A stretch of DNA of 64,000 nt. It comes from Chersky-840 sp050011815. GTDB taxonomy: Bacteria; Actinomycetota; Acidimicrobiia; Acidimicrobiales; UBA8190. Shown in pieces: positions 34,816 to 43,452 of this stretch. How positions within the stretch are numbered: the stretch's first letter is position 1; each line of letters starts with the position of its first letter. The notes under the pieces were generated by a model, which was given only the letters and a program-made list of their open reading frames with translations, was not told the DNA's origin and ran no database searches. The DNA is taken from NCBI GenBank assembly GCA_050011815.1, contig JBEKIJ010000003.1, positions 124,001 through 188,000 of the forward strand, written 5' to 3'. A program made the translations under genes and the position numbers.

Positions 34816-36198
34816 ATGGCCGCGAAGATCACGCTCGTCGGTGGGGGAAGCACGCACTGGACACCGAAGCTGATGGTGGACTTCGCCAACACGCCGGCAC
34901 TGACCGACGCCGAGGTCGTCCTCTACGACCTCGATCCCGAGTCGCTCGGGCCCGCCCTCAAAGTGGTCGAGCACGTGGCCGAACGCCGGGGCATCGCATT
35001 ACGGGCCCGCGCCACCACCGACATCGACGACGCTCTCACCGGCGCCGAATACGTGATCGCCACGTTCTCGGTGGGCGGGTTCGCCAGCATGCGGTTCGAC
35101 ATCGAGATCCCGTCCCGCTACGGCGTGCGCCAGACCGTGGGCGACAGCGTCGGGCCCGGGGGGATCTCGAGGGCGCTTCGCAGCGTGCCGGTGATCCTGG
35201 CGGTGGCACGGGCCATGGAGCGGTGCTGCCCCGACGCGGTCCTCGTCAACGTGAGCAACCCCCTCACCGCCCTGACCCGGGCGGTGACCCGGGAGACCTC
35301 GATCGAGGCTGTCGGCCTGTGCGCGGAGATCGTGGGGCTCAAATTCGTCCTCAGCCTCCTCTTCGACGCCGACTTCACGGCGGTCGACCCGGTGGTGGCG
35401 GGCGTCAACCATCTGCCGCTGGTGACCTCTCTCCGCATCGGTGACCGGGACGGGTTCGCCATGTTGCGCAGTGCCCTCGACGGCGACATCGACCTCTCGG
35501 GGGGCATATGGATGGATCCTCCCGGTCCGATGCACTACAAGAAGGTGAACCCCGAGCAGGGATGGACGAAAGCCGACATCCTGGCCAACAACAAGGTCAA
35601 GTTCGAGCTCTTCGACCGGTTCGGCGTCCTGCCCGGATCGTCTGACACCCACGTGGTCGAGTTCTTCCCCGGGTTCGTGACCGCCGCCTCGGACTACGGA
35701 CGAGATTGGGCGGTCCACCACTACGGCATGCACGGCCACCAGTCCGACAAGGCCGACGACGACGTCGAGATGGCCGAGCTCCTGGCCGCGCAGTCCATCC
35801 CCAACTGGCCGTCGGGAGAGTTCGTGGCCGCTCTCCTCGAGGGGCTCGTCACCGGTGAGGACCGGACGATGCCGGGAAACATCCCCAACACGGGACAGGT
35901 CGAGAACCTGCCCGCCGACGTCGTTGTCGAGTGCATGGTGGTGGCCGGGGCCAAAGGCGTCGCGCCTCGGGACCGGGCAGTCGTGCCCTCGTTCCTCGGC
36001 GAACACCTCCGGCGGGTCGTGAGCTCCCAGGAGCTGACGGTGGATGCCGCGGTCTCAGGTGACCCGACCAAGGCCCTCGAGGCCATGCTCGCCGACCCGA
36101 TGGCAGGGTCGCTCCCCTACGAGCACGTGGTAGCCATGACCGACGAGCTCCTCGCCGCCACGGCGCCCTGGCTGCCCCAGTTCGCTGGTCACCGCTAA
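34816..36198 (+). CDS. Glycoside hydrolase family 4 protein, second copy, 460 aa
   Basis: The NAD loop LVGGGSTHWTPKL is at residues 6-18, GDSVGPGGISRALR is shared with the first GH4 gene, and the metal ligands are Cys in GLCAEIVG (near 169) and His in VNHLPLVTSL (near 198). It differs from the first copy by Ala after the Cys (GLCA not GLCH) and by a longer insert before NNKVKFELFDRFG. The two are divergent enough to have different substrates. It is divergent from the nagB-like gene, and 113 bases between them should hold both promoters. The substrate could be a phosphorylated or free alpha-glycoside or galacturonide. Confidence 0.9.
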   Translation: MAAKITLVGGGSTHWTPKLMVDFANTPALTDAEVVLYDLDPESLGPALKVVEHVAERRGIALRARATTDIDDALTGAEYVIATFSVGGFASMRFDIEIPSRYGVRQTVGDSVGPGGISRALRSVPVILAVARAMERCCPDAVLVNVSNPLTALTRAVTRETSIEAVGLCAEIVGLKFVLSLLFDADFTAVDPVVAGVNHLPLVTSLRIGDRDGFAMLRSALDGDIDLSGGIWMDPPGPMHYKKVNPEQGWTKADILANNKVKFELFDRFGVLPGSSDTHVVEFFPGFVTAASDYGRDWAVHHYGMHGHQSDKADDDVEMAELLAAQSIPNWPSGEFVAALLEGLVTGEDRTMPGNIPNTGQVENLPADVVVECMVVAGAKGVAPRDRAVVPSFLGEHLRRVVSSQELTVDAAVSGDPTKALEAMLADPMAGSLPYEHVVAMTDELLAATAPWLPQFAGHR

Positions 36199-36223
36199 GC
36201 ACCGGGACCCGTCTGACCGCTTC

Positions 36224-36271
36224 CGTCGCCTGAAGGGACCGTCGCCTGAAGGGACCGTCGCCTGAAGGGAA
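36224..36271. repeat. 16-bp tandem repeat after the second GH4 gene
   Basis: CCGTCGCCTGAAGGGA occurs three times in a row in the gap before the convergent NHL-repeat gene. A GGGGCGC segment recurs on both sides further on, but I do not see a clear terminator. Confidence 0.85.
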
Positions 36272-36313
36272 CGCGGGGCGCTCCCAGCTGTCCGAGCGGG
36301 GCGCCCGCCGCGC

Positions 36314-37957
36314 TCAGGACCGGTGGCGGTTCTTCTTGGACGCCGTCAGGAGGTAGGTGTAGGAGTCGGTGGTCGTGGCCGCGCTCACCCCCGTGGTCGA
36401 GCGCACTTCGACGGCGACGGTCCCCGCCGCGCCCACCGGTGAGTAGGCGATGACCTTGGTGGCCGACTTCACGATGAAACTCTGGGCCGATCGTGAACCG
36501 AACATCACCGCCGTCGTGTTCGCCAGGTTGGTGCCCTTGATGGTCACCTTCCGTCCGCCTGTCGTGGGCCCGGTGGGCGGTTTGACCGCCGAGACCGTCG
36601 GCACCGCGCCGCCGCCTGTGATCTCGCGCAGGACATTGTTCCCGCTGTCGACGACGACAAGGGCGCCCGAAGGGGCCACGCTGACATCGGAGGGCGTGTT
36701 CAGCTCGGCTGACGTGGCCGGCGTCCCATTGCCCACATAGCCGGTGGCACCGTTCCCCGCCACCGTGTAGATGTCACCGATCTTGACCGCCATCCCGTCG
36801 TAGGTCCCCGTCGTGTTGGCGACGAAGCGGATCCTGTTGTTGGCCGAATCGCTGATAAAGAGATTCCCCGCCGCGTCCACGGCCACACCCTGGGGGATGT
36901 CGAGCCAGGCTTTGGTGGCCGGCTTGGCGGCACCTTTGTATCCCGCCTTTGAGGTCCCGGCCAGGGTGTAGATGTCGCCGGCGGTGACCGTCCGGCCCAG
37001 ATAGCTGCCGGAGGCGGCGGCCACCATCCGCACCACGTTGTTGTCGACGTCGGAGAACACGACGTCTCCTCTGGGGTCCACCGCCACCCCGTTGAACGAG
37101 TCCAGTTGAAGCTCGGCCGCCGTGGCGGGCCCGCCGTTACCGGTGTAGCCGTAGTTCATGTTCCCGGCGATGGTGTAGATGGTGAAGGGCTCGAGTGCCT
37201 GACCGAAGGCGGTGTGGGCGGCCCGGGGGATCAGCCGGATGATGTCGTTGCCGGTGTCGGCCACGACCACGTCACCTTGGGCATCGAAGGTGATGCCGTC
37301 AGGGGACTGGAGCCCGGCGTTGAACACTTGGTCGCTCACGGCTTCGGTGGGGTCCGCATCAGCGGCGATGGGGTAGACGACATGGGCGGTCATGGGCTGG
37401 CCGAAGTAGGTGCCGGTGACAGCAGGGTCGAAGAGGATGACGTTGTTCGCGGTGTCGGTGATGGCGATGTCGCCCGCCGCGTCGACGGCCACCCCGTTGG
37501 GGTCCTCCAGCACCGCCGAGAGCTGGGGACCCGAGTCGTCGACCGCGCCGTTGGGGTCCCCCACGACGGTGTAGATGCGTCCGGCGGTCATGGCGACGCC
37601 GTAGAAGGTCCCGGTCGTCGCCGCCGCCACTTGGATGAGATTGTCGTTCTGGTCGGCGTAGACCAGGTTGCCGTGCGAGTCGACGACCGCCGACAGGGGC
37701 GACCCGAGCGACGCCGCCGTGCTCGCCACGTTGTTCAGCACGGTCGACGCCCCCCCACCGACGACGGTGGTGATGACGTCTGTGCCCGTCGCGGGCGCCG
37801 CTGAGCTCGGCGCCGCCTCCACGAGGGTCGACCCGGCGATCACGGCACCGGCGACGGCGACGATCGCTCCGGTCTTCAGACGGAACCTGACCGGTCGGCC
37901 GTGGCGCTTGGGGGACGCCTCACTCGCCCGCCGCGGCAGTGGTCTCACCTTGTGCAC
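36314..37957 (-). CDS. Secreted NHL-repeat propeller with C-terminal IPT/TIG domain, 547 aa
   Basis: A GTG-started protein with a basic start, one hydrophobic helix (about 28-48) and an AxA cleavage site near SSAAPATG, indicating export. Five or six NHL-type blades follow, with repeats of DSHGNLVYADQNDN, VAVDAAGDIAITDTANN and PSGALVVVDSGNNVLRE. The last 85 residues form an IPT/TIG immunoglobulin-like domain (PPTGPTTGGRKVTIKGTNL). NHL/IPT proteins are common as exported, possibly adhesive or substrate-binding proteins; the function of this one is unknown. The gene stands alone. Confidence 0.82.
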   Translation of the reverse strand: MHKVRPLPRRASEASPKRHGRPVRFRLKTGAIVAVAGAVIAGSTLVEAAPSSAAPATGTDVITTVVGGGASTVLNNVASTAASLGSPLSAVVDSHGNLVYADQNDNLIQVAAATTGTFYGVAMTAGRIYTVVGDPNGAVDDSGPQLSAVLEDPNGVAVDAAGDIAITDTANNVILFDPAVTGTYFGQPMTAHVVYPIAADADPTEAVSDQVFNAGLQSPDGITFDAQGDVVVADTGNDIIRLIPRAAHTAFGQALEPFTIYTIAGNMNYGYTGNGGPATAAELQLDSFNGVAVDPRGDVVFSDVDNNVVRMVAAASGSYLGRTVTAGDIYTLAGTSKAGYKGAAKPATKAWLDIPQGVAVDAAGNLFISDSANNRIRFVANTTGTYDGMAVKIGDIYTVAGNGATGYVGNGTPATSAELNTPSDVSVAPSGALVVVDSGNNVLREITGGGAVPTVSAVKPPTGPTTGGRKVTIKGTNLANTTAVMFGSRSAQSFIVKSATKVIAYSPVGAAGTVAVEVRSTTGVSAATTTDSYTYLLTASKKNRHRS

Positions 37958-38429
37958 CCAGAGCCGCGCTCAGCGCAGCTGGCAACGCACGGTGCTGACC
38001 CGGCCTCGATACCCATGGACCCCGACCCCCACAACCCCACCGCTTCCGAGCCGAGATGCCAACCGACCCGGGGACGTGCCCACGGCTTGATGGTCGCGTC
38101 CGGGGAAATGGTATACGGACCCGGTCCGGGTCACACGGCCACCCCTGGCCCGTCGCGGTCCCGCACCGTCGAGGCGGCGGCGTCCCGGGTCAGGCGAGCT
38201 CGCCCGAGGGAACGACCCCACCGGACCCCACGGTGCCCTCGACCCACCAGGTTTCGGACCGGGTTTGGGACTCGTTTCGGACACGGTTCGGACACGGTTC
38301 GGGTGATCGTGCCGAAAAGCGGCGGCGGACACGAGGCTCCCCATTGAGCGCCCGGGGTAGCACGGTCGCGACCGCTCTGCACCGGGATCGCGCCGGAATA
38401 ATCCGGTGGTCAGGCGGGTTCGGACCATC
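37958..38429. other. Intergenic region between NHL-repeat gene and frnE-like gene
   Basis: This 472-base divergent gap has no convincing gene. It should hold the promoters of both neighbours. CGGACACGGTT is directly repeated near 38,276-38,300. Nothing else stands out. Confidence 0.6.
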
Positions 38430-39149
38430 GTGAAGGTGGAGATCTTTTCCGACGTGGTCTGTCCGTGGTGCGCGGTGGGCAAGCGCCGCTTCGAAGCGGC
38501 CCTGGGCCGGTTCGAGCACGCCGACGAGGTCGACGTCGTGTGGCGCGCCTTTGAGCTCGACCCCCATGCTCCGAGTCGGCGCCAGGGCGACTATGCCGAC
38601 CGTCTGGCGCAGAAGTACGGGATGTCGAGGGAGCAAGCTGTGGCCGCCAACGAGCGGCTGACCGCTGCCGGCGCGGCCGAAGGGCTCGCCTTCCACTTCG
38701 ACAAGGCCCAACCCGGCAACACCTTCGACGCCCACCGACTGCTGCACCACGCCAGGTCGAGCGGCTCGGGCCTGCAGGACGCGCTCAAAGAACGGCTGCT
38801 GGTGGCGTACTTCACCGAGGGGGAAGCCATCGGTGACCGCGACACCCTGGTGCGCCTGGCCGTCGAGGCCGGACTCGACGGCGAGGAGTGCCGAGCGGTG
38901 CTGGCGGAGAACTGCTACGCCGAGGAGGTGCGGGGTGACGAGCGCGAGGCGTCGGAGCTGGGCGTGACCGGTGTCCCGTTCTTCGTCATCGATGGGAAAT
39001 TCGGCATCCCCGGGGCCCAGGACGCGGAGACGATTCTCGGCGTTCTCCGGCGGGCATGGTCGAAGGCCCACCCTCTCGAGATGGCGGGGGTGCCCGGGGA
39101 GGGCACGGGAGAAACAGCGGCCTGCGAGGGTGAGAGCTGCGGCGTGTAA
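38430..39149 (+). CDS. DsbA-family oxidoreductase, FrnE-like, 239 aa
   Basis: A cytoplasmic thioredoxin-fold protein with the redox motif CPWC at residues 11-14 (FSDVVCPWCAVGK) and the cis-Pro loop GVTGVPFFVIDG near 182-193. FrnE-like proteins are two-domain DsbA relatives linked to oxidative stress and polyketide work. I chose the GTG at 38430 because the family begins with this beta strand (VKVEIFSDVV); an earlier in-frame GTG at 38406 adds eight residues. A Cys pair near the end (CEGESC) may be a second redox site. No signal peptide. It converges on the GntR gene. Confidence 0.88.
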   Translation: MKVEIFSDVVCPWCAVGKRRFEAALGRFEHADEVDVVWRAFELDPHAPSRRQGDYADRLAQKYGMSREQAVAANERLTAAGAAEGLAFHFDKAQPGNTFDAHRLLHHARSSGSGLQDALKERLLVAYFTEGEAIGDRDTLVRLAVEAGLDGEECRAVLAENCYAEEVRGDEREASELGVTGVPFFVIDGKFGIPGAQDAETILGVLRRAWSKAHPLEMAGVPGEGTGETAACEGESCGV

Positions 39150-39176
39150 GGCGGGGCGCGGATCGCTCGGTCAGGC

Positions 39177-39575
39177 CTACCGGGAGTTCTTCGTTCGAGG
39201 TGAGTCCTGGGGCTTGAGGAGCTCGGCCTCGTGCCGGGCGATGACGAAGGTCTCCTCGTCCCCGATACCGAGCGCGCGCATGCGCCGGACGAACTGCCTC
39301 GCTTCTCGGGCCGCGAGCTTGCGGGTCGGAGACGAACGGAGCGCGACGTAGGTGCCGAGCCGGCCCCGGGTCTCGAGCAACCCCGCGACCTCCAACTCGC
39401 GATAGGAGCGAGCCACCGTGTTCACGGCCAAGCCGAGATCGCCGGCCAGTTCTCGTACCGTCGGTAGCCGCACGGCGGGAAGGAGACTGCCGTCCTCGAT
39501 GGCGGCGGCGATCTGGTCCCGGACCTGTTGGAACGGGGGTGCCGACGATCCCGGGTCCAGTCTCACGATCTTCAC
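39177..39575 (-). CDS. GntR-family regulator, short YtrA-like type, 132 aa
   Basis: A winged-helix DNA-binding domain (RLPTVRELAGDLGLAVNTVARSYRELE, about 37-63, holds the recognition helix) with a short 50-residue tail instead of a ligand-binding domain, which is typical of the YtrA subgroup. Such regulators often control the gene next to them, and this one is divergent from the alpha/beta hydrolase gene with a 107-base gap. The inducer is unknown. Confidence 0.88.
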   Translation of the reverse strand: MKIVRLDPGSSAPPFQQVRDQIAAAIEDGSLLPAVRLPTVRELAGDLGLAVNTVARSYRELEVAGLLETRGRLGTYVALRSSPTRKLAAREARQFVRRMRALGIGDEETFVIARHEAELLKPQDSPRTKNSR

Positions 39576-39682
39576 GCCCCGATTGTCCCAGCAAACGGTG
39601 ATCCCGGCGATCGGGTCGATCGTTCAGGCCGACCACTATCGGGTTGGGTAGCCTCCGTCGAGCGTTCACGAGGAGGAGGGCG

Positions 39683-40411
39683 GTGACCGAACCCCGGGCA
39701 GCAACGGTTGTGTTGGTCCACGGGGCCGGGGGTGGCGCCTGGATGTGGGGCCCTGTGGACCGAGAGCTCGACGCCCGGGGGATCAACCACGTGGCGGTCG
39801 ACCTCCCGACGGCGACCCTGGGCGTCGATCCCACCCTGGATGCGCACGCGGATGCAGCCCATGTGCGCACCGTGCTGGATCGGCTCGACGGCCCGTTACT
39901 TCTTTGCGGCAACTCCTACGGCGGCGTGGTGATCACCGAGGCGTCGGCCGGTCATCCCAGAGTCAGCCGCCTTGTCTACCTGGCCGCCTTCATGCCCGAC
40001 ACCGATGACGAGTTCCTTTCCTTCATGTCCGTGAACGCCACACCGGAGTTTGCCACCGGGGCCGAATTCGGCGAGGACGGACTCATTCGATTCGTTCCCG
40101 AGGTGGTGAAGAAGCTCGCCTTCCAACAGGCGCCCTCCGAAGTGGCCTCATGGGCGGCCGGCCGGCTTCGGCCCATGGCGATGGGAGGTGGTGGGTCTCC
40201 CACCATGACCGGGATCGGCTGGAAAACCATCCCCTCGACCTACGTCGTCTGCGCCGAGGACCTGTCCCTCCGGCCCGGGGCGCAACGCCGCTGGGCGGCC
40301 GAGCGGGCCACCGACCGCGTCGAGGTGCCCTTCGACCACTGCCCCCATCTGTCGCACCCGGCGGAGATCGCCGATCTCCTGGCCGAGTTGGCGACGACGC
40401 CCTCACGGTAG
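39683..40411 (+). CDS. Alpha/beta hydrolase (esterase, MES-like), 242 aa
   Basis: The sequence has the oxyanion loop VLVHGAGGGAWMW, the nucleophile elbow GNSYGG (Ser near 78), an Asp in VVCAEDLSLRPG and His in DHCPHLSHP, like salicylate methylesterase or pheophytinase-type hydrolases. The GTG at 39683 has an excellent AGGAGGAGGG Shine-Dalgarno; the 13 upstream codons are not family-like. It is likely controlled by the divergent GntR regulator. Substrate unknown. Confidence 0.85.
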   Translation: MTEPRAATVVLVHGAGGGAWMWGPVDRELDARGINHVAVDLPTATLGVDPTLDAHADAAHVRTVLDRLDGPLLLCGNSYGGVVITEASAGHPRVSRLVYLAAFMPDTDDEFLSFMSVNATPEFATGAEFGEDGLIRFVPEVVKKLAFQQAPSEVASWAAGRLRPMAMGGGGSPTMTGIGWKTIPSTYVVCAEDLSLRPGAQRRWAAERATDRVEVPFDHCPHLSHPAEIADLLAELATTPSR

Positions 40412-40527
40412 GAGCAGGGCCGCCTTCCATCGGGGGGTTCACGTGAAGTCGACGGCCGGGACTCCTCCTACCGGGACTCCTCCGACCTCGCTCGACGGCT
40501 CGGGAGGCTCAGACCACCCACAGGTCA

Positions 40528-42018
40528 TCACGTCGCCGCATCGGCCCCCATGAGCTGCGCCGCACGGCGGCGCGGCATCCCCACCAGGGCCATCAACGCG
40601 ATTCCCAAGACGACGAGGCCACCGCCGAGGACGCCGAGTGTCTTGACGCCCGGCCCGGAGCCGGTGAAGGCCAGGGAGCTCGACGGGGCAGAAACGACCG
40701 ATGCTTCCTGTGACCTATCTGCACCCCCTCCGGAGCTGACGCTGAAGTCGGCAGAGGTACCCGCCGCCTTGGTTGTCGTCGTGGATGCGCCGTTGTTTCC
40801 GGTCGGCGTGGACGTCGTCGGCGTTGTGGACGTCGGAGGAGTTGTCGGAGTCGTCGTGGCCGAGGGTGTCGAGGACGTCGTCGGCGTCGTGGACGTCGGA
40901 GGAGTTGTCGGAGTCGTGGTGGCCGAAGGTGTCGAGGTCGGTGGCGTTGTGACCGGTGGCTCGGTCGTCGATGGCGTTGTGGCCGTGGTGGTCGAGGGTG
41001 GCGTCGGAGCGGTCGCGTCCAGCATGGAGTCGATGTTTCCGTTGGAGGTGTCGGCGGCATCGAGGAGATAGGGAAGGCCGTAGGCGCCCTCGATGGAGTG
41101 GAGGATGCCGGCGGTACTGACCGGAGTGGAGTCTTGCTGCGGATTGGCCTTCAGCGCCGCGCTGATGTCGAGGGTGATGATGTGGCCACCGCCCACGCTG
41201 GCCGTGCCCACCCCCGAGGTGTCAGAGTCGATGCCCTCGTCCCATTCGACGACGATGTTGCCTCCCTCGGCGTACCACGGGGTGCCCTGCACCTGAGCGA
41301 CGAAGTTCCCCAACCAGGCATCTCCCACCGAGGGACTGACATCACCGGTCGAGGTCGACTGCCCGTCGTGCATGTCGTCGGTGCCGTTGGGCGTTATCCA
41401 TACGAAATCCGGGGGCGTCGACGACGAGAGATCGGACATGATGTTCGTCGACGGCACCATGTTCGAGTCGAAGTCCGGCAGAGACGTGACCGACGGAAAG
41501 TACACAAAGGGGTTGTGGTGCTGGTAGTACTGACCACCGCAGCAGGTCGTGTCTCCCCCGGTGTATCCCGCTGAGGGCATGGATTCCATGTACGCCTTCC
41601 AGGGGATCCCCACCGTCTCGAGTTGGTTGACCAAGGTCTGAGCGTTCGAGCTGATGGGATCGGAGGACGGCGTGCCGTCATCGGAGACCCCGTAGGTGGA
41701 CCCGGAGAGAAGCTCGAGGTAATTGGGCAGTGAGGGATGTTCGCGAGAATATGACTCTGTCGCTAGCCCGTACTCAGCCGCGAGGGCGTTGACATTGGGA
41801 GCGTCGGGGCTGCCGAGGAGCTCCGTCTCGCTCTCGTTCTCCATCATGATCACCATGATGTGGGGGGCGCCGGTCGGTGACGCCCCGTAGGCGGACACCG
41901 ACAGGCCGATGACCGCTCCGCCGCTGACGATCATCGCCATCGAGGCGATCCGGAACCATCGAGCACACGCCACCCCTCGACCCCTGCTCGACGACCGCGG
42001 CCGAGTGGACCCGGTCAT
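40528..42018 (-). CDS. Cell-wall-anchored phosphoesterase-family protein with LAFTG sorting signal, 496 aa
   Basis: An exported protein: basic start, then hydrophobic helix (about 25-45). The body resembles the acid phosphatase / phosphoesterase (type C phospholipase-like) family: IMVIMMENES at the start, HPSLPNYLELLSGSTYG, NIVVEWDEG and GGGHIITLDISA. After a Thr/Pro stalk (about 340-430, partly a perfect repeat) comes LAFTGSGPG, a hydrophobic helix and RRR, the pattern of a sortase class E (LAxTG) substrate. No sortase is in the window. I start at ATG 42018 because the preceding residues are not signal-like; 42081 is possible. The substrate is unknown. Confidence 0.8.
   Translation of the reverse strand: MTGSTRPRSSSRGRGVACARWFRIASMAMIVSGGAVIGLSVSAYGASPTGAPHIMVIMMENESETELLGSPDAPNVNALAAEYGLATESYSREHPSLPNYLELLSGSTYGVSDDGTPSSDPISSNAQTLVNQLETVGIPWKAYMESMPSAGYTGGDTTCCGGQYYQHHNPFVYFPSVTSLPDFDSNMVPSTNIMSDLSSSTPPDFVWITPNGTDDMHDGQSTSTGDVSPSVGDAWLGNFVAQVQGTPWYAEGGNIVVEWDEGIDSDTSGVGTASVGGGHIITLDISAALKANPQQDSTPVSTAGILHSIEGAYGLPYLLDAADTSNGNIDSMLDATAPTPPSTTTATTPSTTEPPVTTPPTSTPSATTTPTTPPTSTTPTTSSTPSATTTPTTPPTSTTPTTSTPTGNNGASTTTTKAAGTSADFSVSSGGGADRSQEASVVSAPSSSLAFTGSGPGVKTLGVLGGGLVVLGIALMALVGMPRRRAAQLMGADAAT
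40790..40940 (-). repeat. Direct repeat coding the Thr/Pro stalk
   Basis: A unit of roughly 60 bases (TPSATTTPTTPPTSTTPTTS) occurs twice with high identity within the stalk, with smaller units before it. It codes the spacer between the catalytic body and the sorting signal. Confidence 0.75.
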
Positions 42019-42488
42019 GGCATTCCGACCCGGGTCGAGTGGCAGTGGGATCGAGCGTTCGGACCGCCCCGCCCGCGGCACCCTCCACGTCGCTCACCGC
42101 GATGATGCCGCCGTCCTGACATTGCTCGATGCCCCCCATTGAGATCCGTGCTGCGTACCGGGTGTCCTCCGAAGGACGTTTGCCATGGTCTCGACCCGGC
42201 AAACCACAGCCCTCTCGGCCCGTATCTGTCACTGATCATGACTAACTGACCTCGCCACGTGGTCAATTCGGCATCAAAACCCGGTCAACGGGGCTGGAGG
42301 TCAATAGCCTTCCGAGCACCCATCCGGAAGACCCGCCCGGGATCGCCCCGGGTCGAGATCCCGAGCGACTGACCGTCGGGCGATCGGTGGAAGGAGGATC
42401 GAGAGAATGAAGTCGGTGTGATGATCTCCCGGGCTCCCAGGGGCGGGGTGAGGGGCCAGCGGTTCTGAATCGTCGCTCCCTGGAGCGT
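42019..42488. other. Intergenic region, no gene seen
   Basis: This 470-base gap lies upstream of the phosphoesterase gene. I find no family-like frame in it. TGACC and GGTCA form an inverted repeat with a nine-base spacer at 42247-42265, which could be an operator. Nothing else is clear. Confidence 0.5.
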
Positions 42489-42716
42489 CTAATGCTGCGA
42501 GCGGTCCTCGGGAAGTCGGGGGGCTGGGTGGATGTAGACGTCCGGCCCGGGAAAGAGGAGTCCCACGGTCCCGGTGTCCACCCAGTTGACGACCATGACA
42601 TAAGGACGCTTGCCGAGCGTTTCGTACAGGTTCACGATCTGACCCCTTCGATTGCCTTCGCCCGAGACGAGCGTGTCCCCGACCGAAGGTGCGCTCACCT
42701 CTTCCGTCCTAACCAT
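42489..42716 (-). CDS. DUF1918-type small protein, 75 aa
   Basis: The core VGDTLVSGEGNRRGQIV followed by VVNWVDTGTVGLLFPGPD matches the DUF1918 pattern (small actinobacterial beta protein beginning VGD and ending in a PGPD loop). The ATG at 42716 is chosen so the VGD strand falls near the N-terminus. Function unknown. It lies 26 bases after the small gene at 42743 and may be co-transcribed. Confidence 0.7.
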   Translation of the reverse strand: MVRTEEVSAPSVGDTLVSGEGNRRGQIVNLYETLGKRPYVMVVNWVDTGTVGLLFPGPDVYIHPAPRLPEDRSQH

Positions 42717-42742
42717 GACGGTTCGGCCCCGGGCTCTGATAG

Positions 42743-43048
42743 TCACCGGTCGTCTGCCTCCGAGCACAGGTCGCGAGATTGGAGGTGTGCTCGATCGAGG
42801 GATGCGTGGATCGGCGGAGACACGTCGTCGTACAAGATGGCATCCAGTAGCGAGGCTGCTCCAGATGCGCCCCGGCGGGACGGGGCCGTGCTCATGGGAT
42901 CACTCGCATTGCCGAGGCTCGAGAGTGTGGCTTCCGGGTGAAAGGCGGCGCCGTGCTCGAAGTCTCGACGAAGGGCGATCCTGGCGCTGTCGCTCATGCC
43001 CAGGCTGTCGGCGTCATCATCCGTGGTTTCGGCGGTCTCGCCAGCCAT
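42743..43048 (-). CDS. Small hypothetical protein, 101 aa
   Basis: I do not recognise it. The ATG at 43048 has GAAGGGAA 7-14 bases upstream, a fair Shine-Dalgarno. The product begins with an acidic stretch (ETAETTDDDADSLG) and has no membrane helix. Support is only the start signal and the closeness to the DUF1918 gene, so this could be a chance frame. Confidence 0.35.
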   Translation of the reverse strand: MAGETAETTDDDADSLGMSDSARIALRRDFEHGAAFHPEATLSSLGNASDPMSTAPSRRGASGAASLLDAILYDDVSPPIHASLDRAHLQSRDLCSEADDR

Positions 43049-43452
43049 AGCCGCGTTCCCTTCACTTGACTTTCGGGCAGCATCGGCTGTTTCGCGATGG
43101 GCGGCCAGTGCCAAAGGTCCCATCGTCACGATCGTCGTCGTCGCGAGATCGCTTCTGTGTGACAGGCACGTGTCGGACAAGTGAGGGAGCGCCGGATTCC
43201 GGTGTTTCAGTGGCGCGGGGTCCCGACGTTCGGCCCGATCGAGTCTCGATGGAATCTCTGCCACACACCGTAGGCAAAATGCCACACGGAGAAAGCCGAA
43301 CGAAGACCCGGCGTCCTCGGGAGCGTGTCGGTGCCTCGACCCGAAACACGACAGACCCGCGGGACTCAGCGGTCCCACCACTCCGGAGGGCGCCCGCCGC
43401 CCTGCTCGAACGGGTAACTGCGAACGCAAGAACGCTCACGTCTGACGACTGG
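43049..43452. other. Gap without a confident gene
   Basis: Open frames in this 404-base stretch look like non-coding sequence (Arg/Ser-rich, no family match). It separates the GRP-type porter from the small gene. Confidence 0.5.

Noticed and set aside
34816..36198. Second GH4 protein thought inactive because it has GLCA instead of GLCH.
   Set aside because: The metal ligands known in GH4 are the Cys of this motif and a His about 29 residues later (VNHL); both are present, so the Ala does not remove a ligand.
36270..36313. Terminator hairpin between the second GH4 gene and the NHL gene.
   Set aside because: G+C-rich partial inverted repeats are present, but no T-tract follows on either strand.
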